DNA of 64,000 bases, taken from assembly GCF_019320115.1 (NCBI RefSeq), contig NC_089584.1, positions 57,842,852 through 57,906,851 of the forward strand, in the 5' to 3' direction. The DNA is from Miscanthus floridulus. Lineage: Eukaryota; Streptophyta; Magnoliopsida; Poales; Poaceae. Under the pieces are notes generated by a model, which did not search any database, was not told where the DNA came from, and saw only the letters and a list, made by a program, of their open reading frames with translations. A program made the position numbers and the translations under genes. This document shows, piece by piece, positions 31,953-43,944 of this stretch (within the stretch, counting starts at the first letter, position 1; each line of letters begins with the position of its first letter).

Positions 31953-34900
31953 TGTAACACCCTCAGTGTTAAGCATTGCATTTGGCATCTACATTTCATG
32001 AGCACAAGCATCATCCAAGCATTCATGAACATGAGCATATGAAATTTCATCTCATTCTTATACATTATCACATGAAATGTTGATTTTATATATATGCTTA
32101 TGCTTGCAATCATGTACGACCAATGTATGAAATGGTTGGGAGGTCATGAAAGCACCTTAGACACATCTAGAATGATAAATGGAACAATGTTTGTATTCAT
32201 GACATAGGCCAAATTTGGTTATAAGTGTGGGTTTCATTTGAAATGCCATTTTCATGATACTAGTTTGACCAAAGTTGAACTAGTAGCTTAGAATGTTTGC
32301 ATGGTTGTGTGACCTAAATAAAAGTTGTAGTACTTTACTAGGGTAAAAACTTTTATTTTTGTGTTATGACCTAATTCAGTGCCTAACATGTTGAGAAATA
32401 GCTCCAAAGTAATAAGGAAATGTTGTTTTGAGACTTGTAAAATTTTCTAAGTCATAATGCGGTTTATAGTTTCAATGTACATCACTTAGGAGCATTTTAA
32501 CTAGCTAACCATTGTGAATTAGGGGATGCTTCCTAAAGAAAATTTGTAGATTACATGTAGTTCTACAACTTTGGTTAATAAAGTTTTTGCAACGAATGAA
32601 TGGATTTGAGTAATATCACCATGAAGCAGTGCTATCAGGCTTTGTTCGCAACTCTGATCACGTGGACGCGCGTGGCGTCATGGCCGATCCGGCCACTGGC
32701 CGCAGGCCACCATGTGGTGCCCATATGCCTGGGGTCGGCCCAGTTGGTCAGGCCAGCGTGGGGAGAAAAGGCATGCTCCTCTGCTGCTCACCTCCATTCG
32801 CTCCCTCTCGCCCTACCTCACTTGCTCTTGCTGCTCGCTAAGCGGAGCCTGCACCACCATCGCCATAGCCGCGCTACCGCCGCACAAGCTCACAACCACC
32901 ATAGCACTGCTATCTCATAACTCTTGCCTACAACTCCACCATCACCTTCCCCATCTCCCTGACCTACTCATGCCTTCGTCCAAGCCAAGGTAAAGGCCTA
33001 CGATCCCTTTCCAGCGCCACAGCCATCGCCGGAGCACTGCTGAGATTTGAGCTCACCATGGCTGGCCACAACTAGAGCCCCTCCCATCTCTCTCTCTCTA
33101 GTTTCACCCTCCTATAGGCCATGACCCATTTAACCTCTACCACCACGTCCCTACCAGAATGCGCATGTGCACCTTGCAGTGGCCGCCTTTGCTGTCATAG
33201 GATCGGGCTCACTGTGGTCGAGGTCGTTCGCTCTCCCTTTTCTCCTTTCGCATGTTAGGGTTAGGATGAAGTTAGGTCTCGCTCACAGTAGGGCCTTAAG
33301 GCCAATGAAGTTAGGTCTAGCTCATGGCTCTCGATGCCTTAGTGCCATGCATGCAGCCAAGCTCGCTAGCACCAACTTGAACCCTAACATGCACCTTGTA
33401 GCTTCGCTAGGTCACCGCATAGATGTAGCTAGTCTCGTCTGAGCTCACCGTGGCTGAATCTCGCTGAAGCACCGCCGTGCAGCTCCACTATCCACCATGG
33501 CTATCGTCGAGCCTACTCCATTGAGTCTCTAGACCAACCAAGCGCACCCATCGATGTGGGACATCAAGGTGAAGCCGTCGGTGGTGACATCACCGTCGGT
33601 GACCTCGCCGGCGACAAGCTATGGCCGGTCAACCGCCGTGCTCTGTTCTGTGTGACCAACACATGGGGCCATGCTGACCATGGGGTCTAGTTGTCAGCGT
33701 CTCTGTGTGCATGGACCAGGTGCACTTAGCCGTTAATGCAAATTGAAATGTGATATTCTTGATTTATTTTTCAAGATTTACATGCAAACTTCAGAAATTC
33801 ATATCTCAAGCTAGGAGTGTCCAATTTTGGTGAACTGAATTTTGTTGGGTTCCTCATGAAGTGTAGTATTTGATAAAAGTATGAAATCTACTATTTGGGG
33901 TATTTTTCTAGGAGAATTAAATTGAGCTAGATAAGTGCTTTTTTTACTTGTTTTAAATTTGTAAAATGCATAACTTGAGCTAGGAAAGTGCAAAAATTGT
34001 GATTCCAATTTTTATGATCTTGTGTTGACATGTTCTAGCTAGTAAAAATGCTGAACTTGTAGTAAGCATACTTGAGATATGTTCTTCATATTTAATCCTA
34101 ATTAATTACTAGTTTCTAGTGAAATTAATTGGGGTAAAAATACATAACATATGATCATACAAATTTTTACACTAGTATTCTTATGCTAGGAGGAACCAAG
34201 AAAAATATTAAATATATTGCTTAACACTTTTCACTATGCTAAACTATTTTTGCTAAAATAAGCCTATGTAATTTGTCATTTTTGTAAAGGTAGCTATATT
34301 TATCCAAATGGCATGTAATTTGTACAGTAGACTATTACTGGTCATTTTTACACTACTGTAATTTTTTTCTAAATTTATTGAGCTTTAGAAATATTTATCC
34401 TTTAAATCACCTTATTATCTAAGGAAATTAATAAATAGATATAAATAAATTTGTTATATTTAACAAAAATGTTTTCTATGGTGCTTGTGATGCATATGAT
34501 CTGTTGATGTTATTAGTCAGGCTTAGAAGTAATTGGTTGTATGCAACTAGTTAATTATTGCCTTTAATTCAACTAGATGGCTGCATGTATAGTTTTGGTT
34601 GTGGTGATGATTTTATGATGATAATTATCTTTTCTATAAAGATGGTTAATAACAAAGTTATAGATAACATACTTATATACCTTGTGTTAAATTTTCATAG
34701 TCATAGGCCTTATGGTTTAAGAATTTTAGCTGCTTAGAATTCTGCTGTCAAAATGCTTTATCTCTAGATAGATCTAAATGATTGAATTGTTTGGACTAGA
34801 TAACTGCCGAATCACTTTGAGATGATTAAAAGAAAGTTGTAGGTAATTTCATAAGCTTTCCAGAATGTCCACAACCATATTATTTTTATATGTATAACTA

Positions 34901-37744
34901 CTAGTTATTATCAAAACAAGTGGCTACTATCTTATAGTCTAGAGAATGATTCACATAAGTGTTTGTTTTAGTTACTAGAGAAGAGATATGCACCTACTCT
35001 ATAAAAAATGTAACTTGTTATCATCTTAATGCAATACTATTGAAAACACTTATGCAGATTCATTCATCACATCATATCATATTATACATGTCATTATATC
35101 TGCATTCATGATATCTTATTTCATACTCATGCATATAGGATCATCCGAAGGGATAACTCTTCTGGAGTTCAACGAAGAAGTGGAGGATCAGCAGGAGATG
35201 CCTTAGGCCATAGCTCTAGGAGAAGAGGAGCAAACTCTCGAGGACCTCCCTAAGTGCCCTAACCATCGACCAACCTCTTTCCTCAAAGGCAAGCCTTGGA
35301 GCATTCTAAGTCTCCTATGTTTTATAAAATATCACTTGAGTCCCTTATGTTGAATGCATTAGGTTATAAGAGTTGATTGAAAACACTTGATGCATAGAAC
35401 TACCTTGTCTAGTTACATATACCTTTAACCCTGTGTAGGTCTAGGATCGAATATATGCTTAGCCATGCTTAGACCAGTAGAAGTTCGGGTGATTTCCTAT
35501 CACCTACTGAGATAAAGTTCATAATCATGTTTTTTGAATGTCTAAAACTCTAGTTATGCATCTCTGAAGTTACTATCAGTTTTCTGTCCTTATCTGTGTA
35601 GACCTGAAACATTGGCATAATTGATTATGTTAACCTATGAATTAGCTTTTAGGTATGAATAACAAAGTTGTAGAAATTTTCCTAAGCTTTCTAGAAAGTC
35701 CTAAGGTCACCTTTATTGAATGTTTTGTAACTTCGGTTATAGTTGAAACAAATTACTATTATGCTGCTGTCTAGATTTTTGTTCATGTGCTAGGTGATTG
35801 CTTTAGCTTGCTCTTGTTTTGGCTAAACATGTTTGGTTAGTTCTTGATCGATGCATGTGTACAATATCTGAACTTAAGTTCACTTGTGTGCCATGCCTAA
35901 TATGCTTACTATCCCTCTATAATAGGTTGTGAGATGTTTAGTTAAATAACTCTAGGTGCCTATATCTTGCATAATCTTGTGTTTGTCTTGAACACTCTTT
36001 TGTGATGCATCTCTTATTACCATTCTTCATATTCATGCACTTACATCTTACATCTCATCTAGGTGCGCTAGATGAACCATGTGAAGGACATGATGTTGGA
36101 GCCTAACCCAAAGATGGTGTATGGTGGACCTATCCTGAAGATGGAAGGACCCCTAGAGTACATGCCTGAAATAGGAGATGCTCAGCCAAGCGAGTGTCGT
36201 CTAACAAACACTAATCTAGTGTTGGAACCCAGGCAAGCCTCGGAGCATTCTAAGCTTCCTATGTTTTTACTAATATTACTTGAGTCCTTTATGTTTGATG
36301 CATTAGGTTATAAGAGTTGATTGGAACCACTTGATGCATAGAACTACCTTAGTCTAGAAATATACCTTGAACCCTAGTAGGTCTAGGATTGAATGTATGC
36401 TTAGCAATGCTTAGACTGGTAGAAGTCGGGTGATTTCCTATCACCTGTGAGATATAGGTAAATACCAAAGCATGGTTGGATATATTGGCTATCATGGAAA
36501 AGAACCATGGGGAAATGTAAATGAAGGTCAGGGGCAAAGTCTATGTGTGGGTTGACTCATGTGATTTTGTCTAGTGCTAGTTAAGGACCATTGTTGGTAC
36601 TTCTAACAAGATTGAAACATATGCCTCTCACTTAGCTGCCCGGATAACTCATTCCGATCAGTGAAGTCGAGTAGCTCAACTCAGGCTAGGCACCATTCTA
36701 TAAAAGTGTGCACTCTAGATGGTAGTAAGGATGTACAGGGAGCCTAGACGTGAGCCCAAGTGTAGGCTAGGCTTGAACGTCCTGACAGCTAGGTTGTCCC
36801 TGATTATGCAGCGTTGATTGAACCCATGAAATGTGGACCTAAGTTGTACCAAAGGTGACCTAAGGTGACCATTGATCTGGTCTACTTAGGTTTATGTTAG
36901 GAATAAATTCCCAATAGGTTGAAATCGATTTGAATCAGCCATCTCTCCCAAACAGTGAGAAACTTGGCTTGCCCCAACATCGTAGTAACTATATTATGGC
37001 ATATGATGGTTATAATGAACATGAATTATTATACCAGCTTTGTTTAGTACTGCATGCTACTAAAAGATATACCACATGTTTGGCATAGGTTAGTTGCTAA
37101 TCTAGAGATGAATAGTTATAATTAACTTGATGACCAAATTATAACTGTATACTTAAATTGGTAAGCTTTTATGCAAAATGTTGTCAAGCTAGCTCCACTT
37201 ATAAAGTCCTTGCATAATTCTTGGAGTCACTTTATTTTTGGTTTATGATGGGTAAGTCTAGCTGAGTACCTTCTCGTACTTAGGGTTTTATTCCCATTGT
37301 TGCAGATGGTATAGTGTATCATGGCTATTGCAAGAACTACTTCTTTCCTACCATGGACGAGGAGTAAGCCCTGGCCAGGCATCTCTTATTAATCCCTCCC
37401 TTATGCTTTTGTGGAAGTGTGATCGTGAGCTGGCACTATATTTAAACAATGTTGTAGATGTTGGTTTCAATTTTTAATTTGCTTCAACTACTATTTTACT
37501 TGAACTTGGTTTGTAATAACTTTAATTCATACTCTAATGGATGAACTGTATTTGTGATCTTTATGAAACATGTGACATGTATGTTGAATCATGTATGATC
37601 TTGGTTGTATGTTGATGGTTAATCGAGACCCTTCATGGTACTCGATAGACTACCAGGGTTTATGTGGGTTCAAGTATGACAGTGCAACCGCTTGTGGGCT
37701 ACCATTGTACTTGTGCTCTTACAAATTAGGTCGGTTCTGCTACA
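31953..37744 (+). repeat. E3 3' LTR, 5792 bp, internally rearranged
   Basis: TGTAACACCC...TCTGCTACA. Compared with the 5' LTR it has an extra block of roughly 0.95 kb (about 35515-36470). This block is bordered by two diverged copies of a 220-240-bp segment (35300-35515 and 36245-36480, both with ATGCATTAGGTTATAAGAGTTG). It also has about 345 bp at 36550-36890 that the 5' LTR lacks. The extra block includes a second exon-like stretch near 36063. This LTR looks like a hybrid of two related LTR forms. Confidence 0.8.
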
Positions 37745-37916
37745 TTCATGTTGCCTTGTGAAGCATGTCATGCTTCGGCATACTTCATGTGCCATTGTCT
37801 TGCAAGCTAGGGCCTCAACCAGTGGCGCGAACCCATGCATAGTCTTGTGAGCTTGGCCTCCCCTAGCGGCTCGGCCCACATGGAGCCTTTCAGGTACCGG
37901 GGGTCATACCCCCACA
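37745..37916 (-). repeat. E1 5' LTR, third piece
   Basis: Matches the outer end of the E2 LTR in layout (GGCTCGGCCCACA near GGCCGAGCCACC, then TACCGGGGGTCATACCCCCACA). This is the TG-start end of the minus-strand E1 LTR, so E1 ends at 37916. Confidence 0.72.
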
Positions 37917-39562
37917 ATGAGGAAGTCTCTTCGGCTAAGGCCGAACATGCACCACTTACCTAGAGACCCTCACACGGACTAGAAGAACAAGAGGAAGGTT
38001 TCCAACCTTTGGATATTCCATATTTCGAGGATGACTTTTTTGAAGATTTCAGAAATACCTTGAAATACTCTTGCCAAAAGAGGCCACCAGTTCCTATCAC
38101 TCCTCTTGAACCATGAGATGACGCTTTTCTTAAAGAATCTATCAAGGAGTTGACTACTTTAATGAGCAATGAATGGGTAGATGAAGTGGAACAGTCCTCT
38201 AAAGAAATTTAGATTTGCACCCCTTCTCTAACCATCCAAGGCAAAATTTCAAAAATCATGGTGGAACTTCTTTATAATCACACTATTAGAGCAAATCTTA
38301 TGTTTGCTTCTTTTGCACACACCTACTTATGTGATGAAGCACTTGCTCTGACATCTAAAAATTTTAGAGTTGCTCCATGTTTGAGGTAGAAAGGATTTGG
38401 GATTCTCCACAACATAATGATTCATGATAACAATGTGGAAATGACCCTTGATTTCCATGTCTTTGAAATATAGGATTTTGACATCTTGATAGGGCATCCT
38501 ATAGAAAAACCTATCAATGAGCCTCTGTCATCAGGGGCTTTGGACATAAAGTTGGGGAGATGTCTAAACTCATTGCTATCTTAGAAAAACATAGTCCAGT
38601 TTTTGAGTATTCACTTCAAGATCTTAATGGGATAAGTCTAATGCTCTGCACCCATCGCATTCCGATAGACTCTTGGAGTACGCCAACTCGAGAGCCTCAG
38701 CGTAGGCTCAATAATGCAATCTAGGAAGTCCTCAAACTTATTCATGCCCTATCCTGTACAACATAGCGACTAGGTTTGTCCTATCCAAGTGGTACCCAAG
38801 AAAGGAGGAATGACGGTCATTGAAAAAAATAAAAATGAGTTAATCCTACAACAAACTATCATGGGGTGGAGAATGTGTATTGATTACCGAAAACTCAACG
38901 TGGCAACAAAGAAAGACCACTTCCCACTGCCTTTCATTGATGAAATGTTAGAGCGGTTGGCGAAGCATTCTTTCTTCTGTTTCCTTGATGGCTATTCAGG
39001 GTATCATCAGATTCCCATCCACCTTGATGATCAAAGCTAGACGACCATCACATGTCCATATGGAGCGTACGCATATCAACATATGTCTTTTGGGTTATGC
39101 AATGCACCCACTTCATTCCAACGATGCATGATGTCTATCTTCTCAGACATGATAAATGAAACCACAGAAGTTTTCATGGATGACTTCTCAGTCTATGGAA
39201 AAACCTTTGACCACTATCGGGAAAACTTAGACAAAGTCTTGCAAAGATACCAAGAAAAGGACCTAGTACTTAACTGGGAAAAGTGCTATTTCATGGTTCA
39301 AGAGGGCATCATTCTTAGGCACCTCGTGTTCAAGAGGTGAATTGAGGTAGATAAGGCAAAGATCGAGGTGATCGAACAACTACCACCCCCTATGAACATA
39401 AAAGGGATCTGTAGCTTCCTAGGTCATGCGGGATTCTATAGACAGTTCATCAAAGATTTTTTACAAATCCCTAGACCCCTCACAAACCTACTAGTTAAGG
39501 ATGCACCTTTTGAGTTCATAGATATGTGCTTAAATGCTTTCCACACTCTTAAGAAAGCACTT
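37917..39562 (+). pseudogene. pol: Athila-like gypsy pol fragment
   Basis: Plus-strand fragment without LTRs. About 37985-38560 is the region before RT (FQPLDIPYFEDDFFEDF, FHVFEI-DFDILIGHP). RT runs about 38789-39560 with GWRMCIDYRKLNVATKKDHF, FCFLDGYSGYHQIPIH, MSFGLCNAPTSFQRCMMSIF, the palm VFMDDFSVYG (about 39173-39202), LNWEKCYFMVQEGI and IEVIEQLPPPMN. These words are characteristic of Athila-like grass elements. Stops occur near 38118, 38388, 39040 and 39340. It is cut at about 39562 inside the RNase H approach, where unrelated LTR-like sequence starts. The left side is cut by the E1 insertion. Confidence 0.85.
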
Positions 39563-40610
39563 TGTTGGCATCGGAGGTGGTCTGAATCACACACTAGTAG
39601 GACCTTGGACGCCTGAACCACTACAGACTAAAGAAGGCAGTGAGGATGTCACTCTTTCATGTTGAAGAATGGATAGGTTTACAAGCAAACTACCAAAGGA
39701 TAACCAACGTACTTGCGTGATGAAGAACCAGCTAGTTTTTGGGTAAACTAGCAAATAAACCATCAAAGCTCTCGCCTGGGAGGGACCCTGTTAGGGCAAG
39801 GACGTCGCTGGGTTGCCCTATGTCAGCCGACAAGCCTAGGGCGCCATCCTTTGTTGTGGATCAAGGGATGAATAGCATGAAGGTAGGAGAAGAGGGTAAA
39901 AGGGAGTTTGTAGATTGGTTTGTATGATGATTGGATAGTTAGGAACTCAATCGGCCATGCTCGTCTCATATATATATAGGGGGTGGTCTTATCCCAGTAG
40001 GAAACAAGTCCAAATCGCAATCTCCAAGTTTCCAATGTCCAAAATAGGTCAAAACTTACTTGGGGGTCAAATTGGCTTGGAAACAGCAGAAAAGTCAGCT
40101 TAGCCAACTTCCATGGGCCCGAGATGCTGTTTATTTATAAACCCAAACCCTAAGAAGAGCGACGGCAGGTATTTATAGAGTCTTGGATGTCACCCCCCTG
40201 GACGCGCCCCCTAATTGGCCCAAACACGATACACGGTCCAACAGACCAAAAGACGGTGTCGCAGCACCCTGGCAGATTCTCGACACAGATTTTTTTTGAC
40301 GATTCCCATTGATTCCGAAGGTATTTTGATATGAAACCACTTGGATTGGCTTCCTTATCAAATTAGCTTTCCAACCATATGTGGATCGTCAAAAACAGAG
40401 TCCGGATGCGTCATGGGTGACCAATTTAAGGCAAACTGGTCCTGGAGGCCGAGGCAGACTCGAACTTGAGTTGCTTTGGGCCTCCACCTCGGGGACTCGA
40501 ACCGAATTAGCCTCAGACCTCCTTCTTGACTTGGACACCCTTGCTGGCCTCCTACCCCTCCATACCATGTACCTAACATGGTCATATGCATGGGTGTCTT
40601 GTCCTCATCA
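39563..40610 (-). repeat. LTR-like block, about 1.05 kb
   Basis: Begins TGTTGGCATCGG and ends CCTCATCA, giving a minus-strand form TGATGAGG...CCAACA with proper TG/CA ends. It contains ATATATATAGGG and TTTATTTATAAACCC promoter-like stretches. It lies between the Athila fragment and the PMD copy A. The flanking words (CACTT and CAAAG) do not match, so it is not a simple solo LTR; a deletion or recombination joined its two sides. Confidence 0.5.
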
Positions 40611-41475
40611 CAAAGGAAAGCATTCAAGGCATCAAACCAAAACTGTGAGGCCGATTGTCGGTGTCTGATGACCAGCAACTCATCATGGGAGTATCTAGGG
40701 TGATGTTTGGTGGGGCTTCGACATATGCAGAACTCGACGGTGAATGCAAAGACAACAATTTATACTGGTTCGATCTGCCAGAACAGCGTCCCTATGTCTA
40801 GTCTGGGTGGAAAATATATTGTGCCCTACACTTCGGGTTTAGACAGTGAGGTCTGTTTGGCATAGCAACGTTACTAGAATTACATGTGGGTAATTCCTAG
40901 TCACACTAGATCTTCTCCCTTCCTTGCGAGGTACCCCTAGGGCCCTGCACCGACATCAATGTCAACAAGTGGTTCGTTCTTATCCATATCGGCTAAAGAG
41001 AGTGTGATACACTGATCTATATCATGTTCATCACACAAAACTTTCTTGGAGTCCAATACACGATGGTACTAGTTCCTCCAACTTGTGACTTGGTTAGGCC
41101 ACGATCTGAAACTACCTGCCTAATCTGACAACTACATCTGAGAAATCTTGAAGGGAAGTCTCTAGGTTTAAGTTAATGAACTCGATAGGGTCAGGATTTG
41201 TCTATGGGACCCAAATAATACAGATCTGGTTTACTATGAATATTCGATAGGAAAGTAGGATTTAATACAAAAAAAAAGAGAATATGGGTCTAAAACGAAA
41301 CCAAATATATAGAGAAGAGAAATGAACATCTGGAATTTGAACATGGTAGGAGCGAAGATGGAGAAATCCAAGATTGGATCTGGCCTAAGGCAATCCTTGC
41401 TTGATGGTGATCCTCGTAGGAAGCAGAGGTACCCGCAGTGTGAAGGTTGGATTCGATTGAAGAAGAAAGAACCAT
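40611..41475 (-). pseudogene. Plant-mobile-domain gene remnant, copy A
   Basis: Minus-strand homolog of the better preserved copy B. Right to left it shows LYYLGPI-NPDPIEFINLN, LQDFS and later SASQFWFDALNAFLC. A solo LTR (40656-40955) interrupts it, and it ends at the LTR-like block at 40610. Its first exon differs from copy B (the intron-like part is replaced or deleted). Untranslated sequence with a plus-strand CTAGGGTTTT at 41483 lies upstream. Assignment to the aminotransferase-like plant mobile domain comes from motifs seen more fully in copy B. Confidence 0.6.
40656..40955. repeat. 300-bp solo LTR in PMD copy A
   Basis: TGTCGGTG...CACCGACA. The left flank is CCGAT and the right flank TCAAT; copy B has perfect CCGAT on both sides, so the difference is decay (CG to CA and C to T). 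Confidence 0.8.
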
Positions 41476-41630
41476 ATCTCATCTAGGGTTTTGGCTTGAA
41501 ATGGGCGAGATGGCACCTAGAAAATGAAGGCGATTGTCAAAGGTAGAACATGGAGATAGTGATTAAGTGAATATAAAACTGACTTGGCCCAAGATTCAAG
41601 GTGACACATGTGTGTCGAAGAGGAATAATC

Positions 41631-41749
41631 GGCATGTTCGTTGGTTGGTTTCTAGGATGATAAGCCTGACTAGTGCTAGTTTGTTGTGAGAGGAAAACAC
41701 TGTTGGCTGGCTAATAAGCCCGGGCTAAAACCAATAAGCGAACAAGCTG
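41631..41749. mobile_element. MITE of the GTTCGCTT type, copy A
   Basis: About 119 bp with terminal inverted repeats around TGTTCG-TT-TTGGTTT, and the inner phrase TTGTTGTGAGAGGAAAACACTG. No coding capacity. Counterpart in copy B at about 46751-46865 and a better copy at 50211. Confidence 0.65.
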
Positions 41750-43800
41750 AATATAGTCGGGCTAATAATTGCTCGAGTTAATCTCAAAACAAACATATTT
41801 TATTTTGAAATTGGGGCATGTGTTTACACTAGATTTTTGAATGGAACGCAAAGATCATGACTGTCAGCGGTATCGGCTTAGGCGTAATAGAGTTGGATTC
41901 TGCCAGAAAGAGAATCATGGAGTCCTATTTGTATAAATTAGATTAGTTTCCTTTTACGCCAAAATTGTTTAGTCTTATTCGATTAGGACTCTGTATCGGC
42001 CTAGGGTATAAATATAAGCCCCGGCTATTGCATCATGTTTATCTCTCGATCAATACAATATCTTTTTCTGGCTTCATGCCACTGCAATATGAGTAGGAGT
42101 AACATAATTCTTAGCGAGTTCTTCGGTAGGCAAGGCTGCATCAATTTCGATATCCTGTTTGCTTGTAACTACCATCATTATCAACTTTTATCTAATCTTG
42201 TAAGGCTGTGTCTTTTGATCTCTTGCTAGATTTGATATTAGTCAAAGTTTTTTATTCTAACACGTTTAAAAAGGTTGCATCTTATTATCTCTTGCTAGAT
42301 TTAGTAGAATCGCCAGTTATCCAACAAGGATTAAGATACATCGGTTTATATATTTTGAATCTATCGTCTTGCTGTTTATCACATTTATCTTGTTCCTGAC
42401 GCAAGATTGGCTTATCGTCTAGTTTTACATAGTGTGTTTTCATTATTCTGTTTTACTATAAATAGATCTATGGGCTTGCAAGCTTTAATTTATCACCCTA
42501 CTATCAACACTGTCTCAATTTGATCCGATTGATGGTGACACTAGATTAGATCTTGTTAGCCTATGGATTTCTTTGTACAAAAATAGAGAATTGTTTACAT
42601 ATTATGGTTCATCGGCTTTGTAGCCGATGTCTTGGCTTTCATGTTCTATCATGTGTTATATGCATCGGCTTTGTAATTAATAAACTTAATCTTGCATATA
42701 TATGGATATATGCTGCTGTCATCAGCTCCCCAGACGATAGCATTTGTTTACATTGTTTTATTATATCGAATCATCATATATTGGCTTCATAGCCGATGCA
42801 TTATCGCACTCCATTGGCTTCCAAGCCGATGGACCAATGAAACTGTTCAGATCATGAGCCAATATGTTCCATATTAAATTACTGATTATTTTTTCTCTTG
42901 TTAATTAGCAGATTAAATTGACTGGCACTCCCTAGATCCCAAAATCGATAGGACCTACACTGGAGTGAAGCAAATCTCCTAGGCTTGTCGTGTGTCCTGC
43001 GCAACAACCAAATTTTCTGCATCGATAGGGAGTTAAAAGTAGAGTTCTACTCAGGGTTCCCAAAGCTGGTCTTCTGGTCTGGTATAGCTCTTATAACTTT
43101 TCTATTTTGTAAGACTTTACTTTATTCAATATATTACTCTTGCTCTACTTTACTTAGCATTTACTTTATGCAACATTATTCTATTTATAGTGTTGTTGTG
43201 GTCTATTTTAGTACACATAGTTGTTCTATAATAGCTTGATGATCCTATAGACACACATGTACATGATCATTGTCTGTCATTAGGTGCTCTAATTGGATGT
43301 GTGATCACATTAGAGTAGTGAGAGAAGGTGTAAGCGTGGTGCTTATACTTGATCTTGCCTTTGAATATTGCTTGTCGCATAGATTATTTGTGGTAGCTAG
43401 CTAGAGTAGTGACAGCCTTTGCCTAGTCTTCGTATTCCACCACGTGTTCTTAGACAAGTTCTTAAAACGGTAAGGCTGAGCGGGATAGCCGCTTCGGGTA
43501 GGAGTTTTGTCATCCTACTGTCTCGCCTATCGCCTCGTGTACCTATTGTGAGGACTTAATCTTTATGTTGCAACTTTGTGATTAAGATAAATCATAGGAG
43601 TAGAGTTTGAATCAAAGGAACCTTGCACTCTCTCATTGTTCTCCCACCTAACTATACCTCATTGTTCTCCCACCTAGCTATACCTTACTAAAGTTATCCT
43701 TAAGCTACTTTACACTTGCTTCATCACCCTTCCTATCCAATATTCAATTACCTCTCTACACTAATTGGTACTAAGTTATGGTAAACATTAAGATCTCTTG
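41750..43800 (+). repeat. LTR-like promoter and leader sequence in copy A
   Basis: No gene. TATAAATATAAG at 42007 with a CATCATG start region suggests an LTR promoter on the plus strand. About 43070-43740 resembles the middle and end of the solo LTRs in the copia element (CTGGTATAGCTC, TAGCATTTACTTTAT, GTGGTGCTTATA), so LTRs of one superfamily contributed here. Small ORFs lack recognisable motifs. Confidence 0.5.
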
Positions 43801-43944
43801 TTTATTATTACTAGTATATGTCCGTGCATTGCTACGGTAGCCTCAAAATTTTCAACACTAACTATTGCCGTGTTGCTACAAGAGCCTCAATTTTTTTAAC
43901 ACAACATCTATTGTCATGCGTTGCTATGAGATTGATTACTGTTT

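Larger units (their letters stand above)
20687..37744 (+). mobile_element. E3: decayed autonomous-type Tekay-like chromovirus
   Basis: Plus-strand gypsy element with LTRs 20687-25205 and 31953-37744 and a 6.7-kb interior holding ORF1, gag, protease, RT, RNase H, integrase and a C-terminal chromodomain-like end, in that order. LTR starts are TGTAACACCC and the primer site is a decayed tRNA-Met type. Every ORF has stops, many of them TAG where CAG or CAA is expected. The LTRs differ in length by about 1.27 kb through internal gains and losses. No clean 5-bp TSD is visible (ATCAC against TTCAT). Both flanks nevertheless continue the E1 LTR, so it is one insertion there. Confidence 0.88.
1..37916 (-). 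mobile_element. E1: old Tat-like Ty3/gypsy element, partial, nested
   Basis: A minus-strand gypsy element whose 3' half lies beyond the left window edge. Going leftward from the right end it shows a three-piece 5' LTR, a primer-site-like stretch just left of 7086 (minus strand starts GTGGCATGCC), a long leader, gag, protease, the reverse transcriptase N-part, and the RT C-part/RNase H edge. The palm phrase IDDVVVKS, the FGLKN phrase after TTM and the protease-side phrase LAKFMAMPHYTYL are typical of the Tat lineage in grasses, as I know it from the family. All coding parts are broken. It hosts four later insertions: a DNA transposon, Cassandra, E2 (with E4 inside) and E3. The other TSD is outside the window, so its own target cannot be checked. 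Confidence 0.85.
40611..43935. repeat. Composite segment copy A
   Basis: Homologous in the same orientation to 45645-48195 (copy B). Shared order: PMD exon part, 300-bp solo LTR, rest of PMD exon, intron-like gap, 5' untranslated part with CTAGGGTTTT, MITE, promoter-like LTR segment (TATAAATA at 42007), CATCGGCTTTGTAGCCGATG-rich part, LTR-like end and a short 49-bp tandem repeat. Copy A contains about 860 bp (about 42594-43455) missing from B. Confidence 0.8.

Noticed and set aside
20680..37750. A 5-bp target duplication for E3
   Set aside because: Flanks ATCAC and TTCAT do not match, and shifting the ends by a few bases gives only weak matches, so none is claimed.
39558..40615. Solo LTR with TSD between Athila and copy A
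   Set aside because: Ends look like TG/CA, but flanks CACTT and CAAAG do not match and the two sides belong to different elements. It is listed only as an LTR-like block.
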